This document shows positions 11,264 through 23,329 of a DNA stretch of 37,989 bases, in pieces. The notes under the pieces are model-generated. The model searched no databases. It was not told the origin of the DNA and saw nothing but the letters and a program-made list of their open reading frames with translations. Origin of the DNA: Bigelowiella natans CCMP2755 (taxonomy: Eukaryota > Cercozoa > Chlorarachniophyceae); contig ADNK01001125.1 of the NCBI GenBank assembly GCA_000320545.1, positions 1 to 37,989 on the forward strand, written 5' to 3'. A program made the translations under genes and the position numbers. The stretch's first letter is position 1; each line of letters starts with the position of its first letter.

Positions 11264-12464
11264 TATTTCGAGCATTTTTCTTTTGTTGGAATGCCAACAG
11301 CAATCCTGTATTGCTGTCACTTGAAGCATCCGAACGAAGCACAAGGGGAATCTTCCTAAAATTTGAACCATCGGTAACGGGAAGGATATTTATATTCTTC
11401 TTCCTCCTCTCGGAACGATAGCGTACCTGCGTGCTTCATCGCCTCTACCGGCGTCTCAAACTGTCTCAAATGTAGCTGGTTCTACTAACCTGGCATTTGC
11501 TACGACAAGGTGTTAATATATTAGCTAGTTAGTGCAGCAGGGCACATTGATATTCACGTATCATTCGTCGAAGGGCCAAATTCGAGCCACAATTTTAGTC
11601 AGAGCAGCGTTCCTGTGACTGGTCTTGGCAGGACAAGCATTCAAGGCTGCTTCGCTTAATCACAACATCTTCGAATTGATACACTAAATGTAAACAAACA
11701 AAGTTATAAGCAGCCCTCTGTTTGCAATATTAATATGTAGCAGACAGAAAGAAGCACAGTTATGACGTGTATTGTAACTGCATGATGAGTCGCATTTTAA
11801 AGTCGCGCATCGCCATGTCTTTCATTGAAGATACATGGGTCATTGCAAAACTTTTCGATCCATGCTAGCCATTAAAATTATATTCAAAGCTCATAGACAC
11901 TATTTGTTAAATGCGGTAGCTTCAAGGGACCACGCACACAAGTAGGGACTTTGACATGGTGTGTGACGGACAGTGTTTCATCGCGTATGTCAGAACATAC
12001 ATGCTAGCCTGGTGACCGCATCGCATCGTCGTGACGACGTCGTGATCATGTGCGTGCCACATATTATTACGCCAGAGCAAACGTGACATTGATGTTCGAG
12101 AGAGCACAGAGACCGCTACAAACCACATGCGCACGTGTGGCTGCTTCGCGACCGTTCGTTGTAGTAAAGATACTTCATGCATTTGTGGGCGAATGCTACA
12201 CGTACGATATATACATATGTGTGTAGATGATCTTGCAGCTGTCGATCGGAAACGTATTATAGTTTTCGTATGTCCTCGCTGCTCATCAGCGCCAGCCCCC
12301 AGTGCCTCTTCTCCGGTCAGCAGAGTTTGTTCTTAGCCCGCTGGGTTTGACTAAGACGAGAAGCCAACAAGGAAGCGCGTACACACACACACACACACAC
12401 GCACACACACAACGCAACAAATAGAATATGTGATTTTCGTCCATCAGAGCTATTCATACCACTT
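11264..12464. other. Intergenic DNA, possible decayed repeat
   Basis: No exon chain survives on either strand. The part from about 11900 to 12340 has an unusual texture, rich in CG and in GCATG/CGTGC words, similar to 26770-27560 and 31840-32450. A short CA repeat lies at 12381-12411. Confidence 0.3.
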
Positions 12465-13460
12465 CTACTTTTGCATTCGGTCTCGAAACCGCTCAATAAT
12501 ATAAAATCGACGATTTTCTCTCTGCTCCCTCTCTAGAGTTAGTTGCGCACACCTGAGCTCCTCTTCTTCCCCCCAGACGAGATTCGCGGTCGCGACGTTG
12601 ACGATTTCGTTCCTAGTGCAGGATGAATGGGGGTGTATATGAGACGGGGCAGCAGTGCTGATCGTGTTCTTTTGTTTAATTCGAATTATTTGAAAAGAAG
12701 GACTATGGGAAACCAATACAGAAATGGATGATATTCCCCTCCCGTTTTGGCTCTTTCTGTCTCTCTGCATGTGAGCATGTCTTTGACCTCCTCTATTGAT
12801 TGTGGGGTTTCCGGTTCGGAGGGAGGCTAATGTCGACATTAGAGAACCCTGCAGCAGCAGTAATACCACACACAAACACACACACACACACACATATATG
12901 CTAAATATTTATGAACATTTATTGGCGGGGGGGGGTGACAAAAAGAATTGAAGGGGGGAGAGAGAGAGGGGGGGGGGCGGGGGAGGGAGGGGACACTTCT
13001 TTTTTATATCATATGTATATTGCGAGAGCAATCGACCATTCTTTGCCTGTCCTCATCATTCATTCGATCCATCTGTGTAGCACGCAAGCATCACCAAGAC
13101 GGTTCCACCGAATCAAGTAAAAACACGTAATCAAAGAGGAAGAGCCATCACACAGAAAAGAGAGCTACGGCCATGTCTATCTCCAGCACCTTCCACTGTT
13201 TGCGCGGCGCCGATTCTTGGAGCGAAGACTTACTGTGCTGGGACTTACTGTGCTGGGACTTACTGTGCATGCCTGACAACACGAAGTGACAGCAAACGGC
13301 GTAATGGATTATAGTCTTCTTCTTCGTCGCTCGAATACCAAACAACCTTTCTCAACTCTGGGAATCGTTGTTGGGAATTTCTTTGATGCTCGTCGGCGCT
13401 TTGACAGGCTATGGATTGATTATCGTTAGATATTTTGTGGAATGGTGTGTCTGCGCGCAT
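12465..13460 (-). CDS. Hypothetical gene, at least two exons, boundaries unresolved
   Basis: Not recognised. A 5' exon starting at ATG 13460 encodes a hydrophilic chain with an acidic WYSSDEEEDYNPLRR segment and runs to about 13264, where a GTAAGT donor appears. A 3' segment at about 12853-12465 is open for about 128 codons behind a CTGCTGCAG acceptor and ends with a charged helix (EEEELRCAQLTLEREQRENR..) and a stop. The phases of these two pieces do not match directly (2 against 0), so either an exon between them is missed or a different donor is used. The stretch 13227-13268 carries three copies of a GTAAGT donor. Confidence 0.35.
13227..13268. repeat. 15-bp tandem repeat carrying triplicated splice donors
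   Basis: GACTTACTGTGCTGG is present in two full copies and one 12-base copy. On the minus strand each unit reads CACAGTAAGTC, so three consensus 5' splice sites (GTAAGT) stand 15 bases apart at the predicted end of an exon. Confidence 0.7.
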
Positions 13461-13494
13461 TTGTGTACTAAGCGAACAATCACGAGAGAGTGCG

Positions 13495-13537
<43 letters not shown>

Positions 13538-13879
13538 CACGTGGAAATTGAGAGAGAGGGAGAGAGAGGGATATTTCCGGAAATACAAACAATGAAAACA
13601 GCAGTGCTTTTATCCTATCGGTGTGTTTTCAATGTCGCATGGAAAAGACGCCATGAAACATCATGCTTTCATTTTAGTACCTCGCTCCGTATCGCCCTCG
13701 CGATGTCAGTTGCCGAACGCGCATGCTGTTATCGGCGTCACTGCAGGCAAACGATTAGAGAAAGGGGGAGAGAGTAAGAGAAAGAGAGAGAGAGGGCGAG
13801 AGAGAGAGAAAAACAGAGAATAAAAAAGGATCAATTGGGGGTGGCCTTCTCCTTCCTCTTAGATTTATTCCAAATGCTG

Positions 13880-14713
13880 CTATTGCGACCTGTCATCATC
13901 TTCATCACTTTCGGCTCCAGTTCCACCTATTAGGGGGGGAGGGGGAGGAGGAGGAGGAGGAGGAGGAGGAGGAGGAGGAGGAGGATCGTACGAATGCAAG
14001 ACCGTTCAAGTATATCTGTAACATTTTCACACCAAATTGAATAAGATCACAACTCCCCAAACTACAAAAAAAACAGGGGATTCCCAAAGGGAGCGATAAG
14101 CGGCTTATTTCAATCTTTCCTCCCCGCGGTGTTGTTGGAGTCATCATTACTTTGGTCCGCAGAATATGCCGAGGGATCCCTGATGTGGTTTGCGTCGCAC
14201 GCGAAGTCAAAGTACACGATTAGCATCGAGGTGATTCAAGAGATCAAGTATGTTGGTACTGCTAGTGCAAAAAGTTTGACTCCCAGGAGGGGCATTTCCG
14301 AGTGAAAAGAAACCGCAGGCCGACGACAACGATCAGAGGAAGAAGAAAAAGTAGCAGTCTCTTACCATGTGTCCGGTGCGTACGGGAGGGAAGTGGGCAG
14401 AAGGCTCGGCGGCTCCGAGTATCTAGAGAAGCGAGCCTGCATTTTGAGGTGATGATATTTTCGTGATAAGAACGACAGCCGACAGATATCGCGTAGGATA
14501 TAATGATGCCCTTTCTTCAGTTGAAAAGAGATGTGGTTCGGGCTTGGGTGTGTCCAGTATGTAGGGTCAAAAGGGCTATGTTATCTGTCATCTGTCCTCG
14601 CCTTCTTGCGCAATGCTACTACCACTACTACCAATAACATTATTCCTACTACTACTACTAGTAGTTATTACTACCACAACGGCTTCCGTTTGCTCTTTTG
14701 GGGAATGGAGGCT

Positions 14714-14755
<42 letters not shown>

Positions 14756-15116
14756 GCAGCATTAAGGAAAAAGGCAGATGGGAAACAGTTGTGAAATCAA
14801 CCACGACAACAGCAATTAACAAGAATGACTCGCAATTCACCCACCGATTAGATTCTGCTGCAGGCTCTATCGTATCGCCTTGCTGTCTTTTCTCTGGGCA
14901 TGCACAAGGGGTATGAACAATTAACACCATCAAGCTTTCATGGTATGTTTGGAAGAACAGGTGTCCCCCATTTTTCCTTCCCTCCTCCTCCTCCTCCTCC
15001 TCCTCCTTGCGGAGATATCACGCTATAGGCTATCGACGTGATCTGTCGTCATTCATATACTATAAGCTCTTACTGGTTTGCGAAGACGACGATCCTGGCA
15101 CGTCCCGGTCGTTCTG

Positions 15117-15153
<37 letters not shown>

Positions 15154-16091
15154 TGTGTGTGGGCGTTTGTGTGCGCGTGTGAAATTTCGGGATATGCGTG
15201 CGTATTAATACAAGCGATCTGCGTAAACAATCATTTCGCGCACATGCACGCGCATGACTCACAAGATGCTTTTTGATCGCGCCCAGCAGCTCGACGAGCT
15301 TGGCATCGTTCTCTGTTTCGATCAGGGGGGTATGGCTTCTTGCGACGCAGCCCCCAGTAACCTAGCCGCCGTTGCCAAACAGGAGGGAGAAGAATGAAGA
15401 ATAGGAAATGATATATATAGAGCACCATCAAAGTAAAAGCGAAAAGCGGGCCTTTCTTTTGCTGTTCGGTGCGCTCGATATGGTAAATCTACCTCGCTGA
15501 AGGCAAAACGCGGAACTTTTTTCCCACAACAGCCATACCTGTGGAAGATGGTTTTGGTGTGCAAAGGAGAAGCAGCGTGGCTGTATATGCTTCTCTTGAG
15601 TGCTGGCGTGCGTGCGAGTTGTGTATGTAGGGAAAGCATTTGTTCGCATCATTTTGTGCTCCGCCACGGCCTTACTTTCCTATTAAGCCGGAGTCGAATT
15701 TAGGTTCTTCTGGATGGTACACGCCTGAAAATGCACAGATATACATATAAACTTACATATGCACATAATCTTCCATAACAGCTGCGGGTCTTCTTCTCCT
15801 TCTTTTTCTTCTTCTTCTTCTTCCTCCTTATAGTGACAGTTATCATCGATCATTAGTCGTACATTTATCGTGATCGGTAAGAGAGTAGCGCTGTCCACAG
15901 CGGCGACACTTGAGCCTGTAGCATGGAACAAAGCAGCGCATCCCTTAACTCATCTCGTTAGATCCAAACAAAATACATAAGATCAATTGCAGCGAAAAAC
16001 ACGCCCATCCATACCGATGCAAATTTAGTCGCACACACTCTCTCTCACTCACACACACACACAGCCGCACACCCACATCAAGGCGAATCAT
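13880..16091 (-). CDS. Small protein with CHORD-like zinc-binding domain
   Basis: Ten phase-consistent exons: 16091-16015, 15915-15863, 15724-15676, 15538-15493, 15361-15263, 15113-15074, 14893-14841, 14436-14366, 14179-14151 and 13926-13880; about 187 residues. Exons 2-5 spell a cysteine/histidine pattern: KCRRCGQRY, then DHDKCVYHP, KYGCCGKK and GGCVARSHT. This spacing (CxxC..CxYHP..CC..GC..H) is that of CHORD domains, which bind two zinc ions and in other proteins contact HSP90 or signalling partners. Only one copy is present and no CS domain follows; the tail is Ser/Pro-rich and acidic (ESDEDDDRSQ). The first exon is uncertain: its reading frame crosses a TG/AG repeat and may be 5' leader. 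Confidence 0.7.
13938..13984. repeat. GGA trinucleotide repeat in an intron
   Basis: A run of GGA units lies just upstream (in transcript sense) of the last exon of the CHORD-like gene, where on the minus strand it supplies a TCC-rich polypyrimidine tract before the acceptor at 13927. Confidence 0.8.
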
Positions 16092-16413
16092 GGTTGTCAG
16101 AGCAGGATAGAAGTAAGCAAAGCAGCAACAGCAGCCAAAACCAACGGTGGTGCTCTCTCCTTTGAGATGACCACTTCGCAAGGTTATCGCGTCGTATATT
16201 CTGGCAGTGCGACTATCTTTGACAATACCCTCACCATACACACCACCTACGTCAGCTGACTCATTACGTGTTTAATCGGGCGAAAATCTTCCAGTAAATC
16301 GATCTGAGAAAGACAGAGAGGGGGGGGGGGGAAGAGGGGAATAAGGGTGCTGATCGCTCAGCAAATACAATCGAAACATATCCTTTTGCCCTGCAACTGC
16401 CGCTATTACTGAG

Positions 16414-17565
16414 CTACTTAGTTTGGGGAGAAAATGACCTCCACTTGTATTTTTGGTGAGCTCGAAGCTGGATGAGGTACTTCCGGACTGATTGATTAAG
16501 TGAAGGCGTGGTCATCCATCATTAATCCAAAAATATCAAGGGGGGGAAGAAGAGCCTCACGTATGTGACAACAAACACACACGCACACACACAATTGATG
16601 GAATAAGTTAGAGTGCAAGCGCTCCTACTACTACTACTACTACTATCACCGCCACTACAATATACGAGAAAGAATAAATAAAACAACTGATAGCCTACCA
16701 TCCCAGTTTGGAGACGGGCAGTGCCTCGATGTCGCCACACCATAAAAGTCAACGAAAAGATTCTCGGCTGATGGACACCTGGTTGTATTTTGCAGAGCGT
16801 AGCACATGTGAATTAACGTCATAATCAACATATAATACATGTGGATAAAACTAAAAATATATTCTGTGTTTTGGGGAGGGGGAGAGGAGGTGGGGCGTGG
16901 CGGATCACTGGTAAGAATCGACGTCGTCATATTAAAAAACGGTAGTATGCTACGCACACACTTAACACTATCACCACCATCACAACAAACACCCCACCTC
17001 ATCTCCCTCTGCTGGGTGGGTGTGAAGAGCATTTTGCAGTTTTTGCATTGGTACAGTTGATTCCTACGAAGGGGAGGGAGAAGAGAGAAGGAGCAGGCAG
17101 ATTGGAGAACCAACAAACAAGAAAAGGACAAGAATAGGACAAGTTTCGAAGCTAGGTGAATGCGTAAGATGTGTTGCTGTTCATTCTGCAAGTGGTGGTT
17201 CTCTTCTCCTGGTTCTCCTTCGGTTTTGGATCACCGAAGTTGCTAAGTTTATGTGCTACTAGACCGAGGTTTGTGGAGAAGATTCTCGAGCTTCCTCATG
17301 AACAGCTTACTTGACAATTTGTCCTATATCGTGTAGCACACGCAAATACACGCACACACGCGCCCACACAGAAACGACTATCATCATCACTATCAGCTAC
17401 ATAGACATTTTATGATAATAATAATATCATTATTCTCAGAATGTTGGGACCGACTTGTCTTCATCAGTGTCAGTCGAAAGATGGTGTTTTGACTCCAATC
17501 ATCATCGAGTAATGATCATAACGAATCAACTTGATTAAACGTTATGGAATGAGTGCGTGCGTGGA

Positions 17566-17605
<40 letters not shown>

Positions 17606-18368
17606 AACAAGTAGCAAGACAGACATCGATAACATATGCTGCACACTACTTTTGAGTCCTTGATCGCCTCCAACTCTTCCACTGCGAAGCAATCGGCGAG
17701 CTACACGATATATCATAGCACAAACGTATCTTGAATAATACTCAAAACTCAAACAATTCATGCCCTGGGTGGGGGGTTTGTCATTTTCTCTCGCAGGCAA
17801 ACAATTCAGCACGCCAAAAGTGCTTTTTTAGAACAGGAAAAAGCGCAGATGCCCTGGCAAAAGATATTCGGCTGTTTCACTGCTGCAAAGAAGAATCCAA
17901 ATGAATTCTGAACGGGCGTGACCATTATCATCAGCTTGGAACTGAGACAAGAAAGGTCCACGGGAGATCTGCAAACATACGATGTGAATTGGTATGCCTC
18001 TGTGCGAAAGGTATATTCATCCTCTCTGCACTCACCACCACCGCACCCGAACAACTTCTCGCTGCAAGCTTGTGGTATAAACGCCAAAAAGTATCGCTCT
18101 ACTCATTGCACTAGAATCATCTCATATTCCAAGATTTACTTAAGGATTTGAGAGACATTGCTCCTGATGAACTTCAAGCACGCAGCGACAAGAGCTATGG
18201 CCAAGTAGTAGTAGTAGAAGAAGAAGAAGCAGAAGAAAAAGAAGAAGAAGGAGAAGAAGAAGAAGGAGAAGAAGGAGAAGAAAAAGAAGAAGAAGGAGAA
18301 GAAGAAGGCGTTGAATTTTTAGATAGACCAGTGTGTGGATAACATTTTAATTTTGACTCGTTCTCATT

Positions 18369-18402
<34 letters not shown>

Positions 18403-18521
18403 ATCATGCCATTACTGTCCATCTGTAGAAAGTCCGAGGAGATAAGAATCGAAATCACGTTTCGCATGTCCAGACTTGGAGCCTGAGCATTGAGAACGAA
18501 TGCATTGAAACACACACGCAC

Positions 18522-18591
<70 letters not shown>

Positions 18592-18745
18592 TACATATTA
18601 TATACAATTTTAGCATGTCTCGCAGACTGCAGATGTAAGATAACACCCTCTTACATTATCCCCCGTACATAGTTTCTATTTTACCTTTTCTGGAGTGTTG
18701 ATGTAATTCATCAGCCATTGGAATATATGTACGTCGCAGTGGACC

Positions 18746-18786
<41 letters not shown>

Positions 18787-19280
18787 GGGGGACGGTTCCG
18801 ACAAAATATTTTGAATCGATGGGAGAGAATGGAAGCTCTATAAATACATATATTTCAAACTCAAAAACACGTAGTATACGAGTGTTTCCAGCCACAAGAC
18901 GACCAGCACTGTCGCTACATTCTCTGAGCAACCAGCGGGTCTAATTCATGCAGACAGGCCGTGTCATCTCACCGAGATATCGATATCTTCGAATGACGCA
19001 GACTCGGAAAGATAAGATCTGTGGTACGAATCATATCATCAACATGGCCATACTCCGTTATTACAATCGACGGCATTTCTCCAACATAATCGGAAGCAGC
19101 AGCAGCACATGGGTGTACAGCTCATGATGTTGCTTGTGTTTTTAGTACCGAAAGTACTTCATCCCTCTAGTCAAGACCCTCCGCTTGCAATGGAAGTCCC
19201 TGTTCACGCCTCTGAGAAGAAGAGAAAGGAAAAAGCGATTGAGAAGGACTGAAAGGGAGAGGGAGAATGGGAACGAGGGG

Positions 19281-19329
<49 letters not shown>

Positions 19330-20237
19330 TGCAAGAAAGCAGATACGGAATACTACAAAATGCTGAGACTGACATTCATGGAATCGTCATGAACATCTTA
19401 CGCCTACCACCACCACCACCACCACGCAGAAATAAAGAATGCTATGTCTATAACAAACGCACCTCGCCTCGTCACATACATGGATCACAATGATGTCGTC
19501 CTTCTTATCCTCAGTACCCTGCTAGTGAGGAATGGAACGAAGAGGGGTGGTGAAGAATGAAACGAAGAATATAGTATCAGAAGACAATACAATGCGATAT
19601 TCTTACCGTAATGTTTATCATCGCCATCATCATCATTGTCACCATCATCATCATCATCATCATCATCGTTATCATCATCATCATCAAGTACAAGCGTAGC
19701 TGTCAAGATAAGTGATCGATCGCAGAGCTGCATTAGCAAGTAGCAACACCGTATCTCTGAATCCCCTCGCAGACCCCCCGCTCGTGGCAGGGCGACTCCG
19801 CGCGCTCATTCCTAGCGTTATGCACGCAGTTGTTAACCGGGAACTTTTTGGATCGCGAAAATTTTGAATCGAAAATGACAGAGACGCTCACACTATCTAC
19901 CACACAGACGAATTACCGTGTTTTATGGCGGCGTTATGGCTATCAAGAAGGTGTCGTATCCGAGACCTTGATCGCCCTTTTCATTCATATTTCAAATATT
20001 CAATACATGAAAATTTTGCACTCCCACCCCTTTCACGCTGGCTTATCTTCTCTTCTCTTGATTTTCTCACTTAAAATTACTTACCGCTCGTGCTGTTTCT
20101 TGAGGAAGTGCTGCTGGTCGTTCCGTCTATGCTGCCTAAAAAGTCACAAGTATCTTACGGTCAATTTTTCAGAAACATTACTAAAAATGAGGTTTTGGAA
20201 TATGTATATACATATACATATGAGCGCGTGCGCACAC

Positions 20238-20283
<46 letters not shown>

Positions 20284-20430
20284 CATTTACGTGTCTGTTT
20301 GTATTGAACCTGCGAGTCCCTTTGCATTTGTGGCGCGCTTGAGGGGCTGATTGATGGCCAAAGCCATATTTTCCAACCCTTTATAGCCCTGAATCTCCTC
20401 CCAACGAGATCGACACGCCTGCATGCACAT

Positions 20431-20500
<70 letters not shown>

Positions 20501-20736
20501 CCGCGTTGCAAATATGAACACAGAACATATATGAACATTTATGATTCTCTCCTCCCTCATCAGCCTCCCCCAGCCTCCCCCACCCTCTCACAGACCTTGC
20601 CACTGATCCCAGGAAGAGCGCGCGCAATCGCGTCCCATCGGATTCGCTTTGATGCGGACGATGTAACGGCGTTGCGGAGGACTTCATCCATCTCAGTAGT
20701 GAAGAAAGGGTTATCATCAAGGCGCGATCGGTTCAT
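16414..20736 (-). CDS. SANBR: SANT plus BTB-domain protein, SANBR (KIAA1841)-like
   Basis: Probable nuclear regulator of about 355 residues. Exons: 20736-20596, 20418-20310, 20135-20085, 19811-19750, 19518-19463, 19211-19149, 19018-18973, 18744-18685, 18482-18416, 18194-18140, 17968-17923, 17681-17650, 17305-17265, 17063-16998, 16778-16699 and 16487-16414. The start MNRSRLDDNPFF leads into a SANT/Myb motif (RIRWDAIARALPGISGK, ACRSRWEEIQ). A Ser-rich linker precedes the BTB part: DDIIVIHVCDEAR, NRDFHCKRRVL, YFRSYLSESASFEDIDIS, VHCDVHIFQWLMNYI, NVISILISSDFLQMD and LKFIRSNVSQIL, then a YQCKNCKMLF zinc-type pair and a TSRHCPSPNWDVRKYL tail. This order follows the animal protein but is much shorter. 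One very small exon between 17922 and 17682 must be missing to restore frame; 19 bases near 17850 would fit. Confidence 0.82.
18206..18308. repeat. Imperfect GAA repeat in an intron
   Basis: About 100 bases of GAA/GGA units. On the minus strand it reads TTC/TCC and precedes the acceptor of the SANT-BTB exon beginning at 18194. On the plus strand it gives a misleading poly-Glu ORF. Confidence 0.8.
18511..18586. repeat. Compound CA/TA microsatellite in an intron
   Basis: A CA run changes directly to a TA run of about 34 bases, inside the SANT-BTB intron between 18685 and 18482. Confidence 0.85.
20432..20499. repeat. CA microsatellite of about 34 units
   Basis: The longest pure CA run in the window, in the first intron of the SANT-BTB gene. 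A shorter one lies at 20240-20279 in the next intron. Confidence 0.9.
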
Positions 20737-21438
20737 ATTTGTGAGTAGTCAAGTTATGTAAGCCCCAGCTGCTATCTTCTACGGAGATACGATCTCCTTG
20801 CTTTGGGACCGAGCCTTCGACTGTTCTTCCTATACTCTCAAAAGCGCAGAAGCCACACGAGGGCGATGGAAACGCTATTCGCCCGTCCTCATGCCAGACA
20901 CTGCTGTTTCAGGCTGGGAATAATGGCAGTAAAAAGCAAGATTATCTAGGTAGTTTTCCGCATGATTCCCTGCCGAAATATTGTATCCATCGGCAGCATA
21001 TCGCTGTAGTCATGTCGGTTATGTTTCTTCCAAGCAATCACATTACAGCCGTTAATTCCCCAAGCATTTTCCCAGAAGAGAGCCAGAATAAAGGAATAAC
21101 GGGGATGGTGCGCAGGTAGTTTTATCCGTGCGTCAGGGCTTGCCAGAAGAAAAGAAGAGAAAACCCAAAGTCATAGTTAATCATGAGTAAATGGCCGGTC
21201 AGTGAAACTTGCGACATGGATTTTTCACTGAGAATTCTCACCGTTGCCGTTACATTCTTGGTAACGTCTCGTGCTCGCAGGCTACCCTTTCCATGAATGA
21301 TGATGGCTTTGTGTTGTAAGTGGAAATCCATCTCGACTCGAATCGACGCTCAAGTAGCTCGTGCATAAAAGCCGAATCTGGTTCACGTAACTCCGCGACT
21401 TCTCAAGTGGTTGCTCGTTTGAGTACAGCAGCTAGGCG
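20737..21438. promoter_or_regulatory. Divergent intergenic region between two start codons
   Basis: The 702 bases separate the start codons of the SANT-BTB gene (minus) and the ankyrin/WH2 gene (plus), so both promoters should lie here. No strong core element or symmetry is seen; a TAAAAG box at 21367 is too weak to call. It is one of the few stretches without microsatellites. Confidence 0.4.
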
Positions 21439-23287
21439 ATGAACACATTCACCGCTGGACTTCGAGGGTCGCAGCAGAAGAAGAACTCCGAGCTAGATAC
21501 GGATGAAAGGAATTTGAAGCGTGTTTATCAGGTGCGAAAATCTTGCGATAAATATGCTATGGAGAGAAGCAGGAATGATTCTGTTTACTCACGGATGCAT
21601 ACGCGTGCCTGCGTCGTGCCATCCATGGCCATAATTATACACATCAGGTGAATGTCGATGAAGGACTCGCCTTCGGCGAAAAGCTTATCGCGCTTGGGGA
21701 CAACCTTGAGGAACTGAATTCAAGTATCAACAACAGAATAAATTGTGAAAAGAGCACAGAAATTTGGATATGTGAAATAGCTAGTCCACACTATCGCTTC
21801 GACTCTCTTGTCTTTCAAAGGATACACCACAATTTTTGTGTTGAGTTGCTGAGCTGGTGAACATCCTAGGTATTGATGATGTCCTCATCAAAGACGACAG
21901 CAGCACGCCGAACAGCAGCACGCCGAGCACGAACACCGAGCGAAAACATAGGAGAAAGAGAGTTTCTTACAAGGAACAGGGGAACAAAGAGTACGAACAG
22001 AAAAATACACATCTTAAAATATATCATTATCATCGAAAGCTAATTAAAAGCACGATTCGTCTTGAAAATATGAGTCGCTTATCTAGTCATCTTTTTATGC
22101 TAAATAATGTATGGCTTGGGATGCATTGGGAAAATTTGTGCCAAAATGTGCGTTGATTTCTGTCGTGAAACGATTTATCTTTGCCGTCCTCATTTTGTTC
22201 GGTCTCTTCATCATAAGATATTACACCGAGAAGTCTCTGTCTCTGCGGCGGGAGCTATACAGAAGCAAATTGATAGAAGGCCAGGTCTGCATAATGAAAC
22301 TTACTCATCGATTTTATTCCCGCTCTCCATCCCTCAATTCTCTCGAGTATCTAATGATAAGAGGTCCCGAAAGCTTTACAAGCATCATGATTAGTATTGA
22401 TAATTAGTATTCCCCCACCAACATCACAGTTTTCATTTTTCTCTGCAGATATTTCGCTTCTGGAAAACGTACCGCAAAACAAAGGAGGGGGTCGTGGATA
22501 AGAAGTCGTACATGCACGCACATAAGCTCATCTCAAAGGTAATAAGTTACTCGGTTATCTCAAGCTGCTATTACTCTGTATGCATGTGTAGTAAAATGAC
22601 AGTTACTTCAAGATATTACATAGAGATCGTACGTTCGTTCACATGTTACAGGCTCTCGACCCGAGTTGGGTGTGCCACCAGGCGATTGTTACCGCGATTA
22701 AAGACTGGCAGCATGACTTAACGCGTGAATTCGACGAGATCGTCTGCGTGCCACTCTACCTTCTCGAGAGGGAAGGTGGCGAAGCAGGTAGTAAAGTGAA
22801 ATCACCACGGCGCGGCCGCCCCCTAGACTCTAGAGATGGGCAGAAAAGTGGGAGGAGGGGACGATCAAAGAGTCAGAACCGCGACGAAAGAAGCTTTGAA
22901 CGAAGCCGAAGTCCTGGAGCGACAGGTAGTAGCTCTGCTTTTGCAAAATCACCTCTATTACATCTCTGGGAAGCATTTTTGTTTTATCCATGGAAATGCA
23001 AATTATCGGTCCCCCTTTCCCTTTTCCTTCTTCTTCTCCTCGTTACAGCAAAGAGCCCTCGGAGTCGCTCACCTGCTGCGCGTAAGCAAGCAGGACGCAT
23101 CAGTCGGACCCGGACCACCTTTGCGACTAGGAAAGAGCAATACGATGTGCTCGATTATCGTAAACTGAAAATGTCCATCTTCGAGATCGCAGATACCTGG
23201 ACGGACGATATTGATGAACTAACGTAATGCAAGTAGCTTCACTCCATCTGCCACATAGTATACCATGACTTGGATGGGGTATGTGTA

Positions 23288-23329
<42 letters not shown>

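Noticed and set aside
14161-15395. Plus-strand exon-like pieces (MWFASHAKSKYTISIEV, MLFDRAQQLDELGIV)
   Set aside because: They lie opposite exons of the CHORD-like gene, whose ten exons join in phase and carry the zinc ligands; the plus pieces do not join consistently.
16414-17299. Independent 84-residue zinc-binding gene starting MRKLENLL
   Set aside because: Its exons continue the SANT-BTB gene: an acceptor at 17306 gives KLFMRKLENLL in phase and matches the family order.
17905-17910. In-frame TGA read as a selenocysteine codon in a plus-strand frame
   Set aside because: The plus-strand frame is itself an antisense artefact and no SECIS-like element was sought or seen.
17636-18486. Five plus-strand exons that join in frame to a 172-residue protein with a Glu-rich tail
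   Set aside because: The minus strand of the same DNA restores conserved SANBR/BTB blocks (NVISILISSDFLQMD, LKFIRSNVSQIL); the plus reading is an antisense shadow and its Glu run is the GAA microsatellite.
19147-19493. Plus-strand ORF with YRKYFIPLVKTLRLQWK and an Arg-Glu run
   Set aside because: Antisense to the SANT-BTB exon 19211-19149; the Arg-Glu run is a GA repeat.
20432-20499. Regular repeat arrays as possible CRISPR
   Set aside because: They are pure dinucleotide microsatellites without spacers, in a eukaryotic genome.
22111-22217. Transmembrane helix following a SNARE-like segment near 21648-21723
   Set aside because: The hydrophobic codons are the pyrimidine-rich end of an intron before the acceptor at 22217, and the supposed SNARE core lacks the central Arg or Gln.
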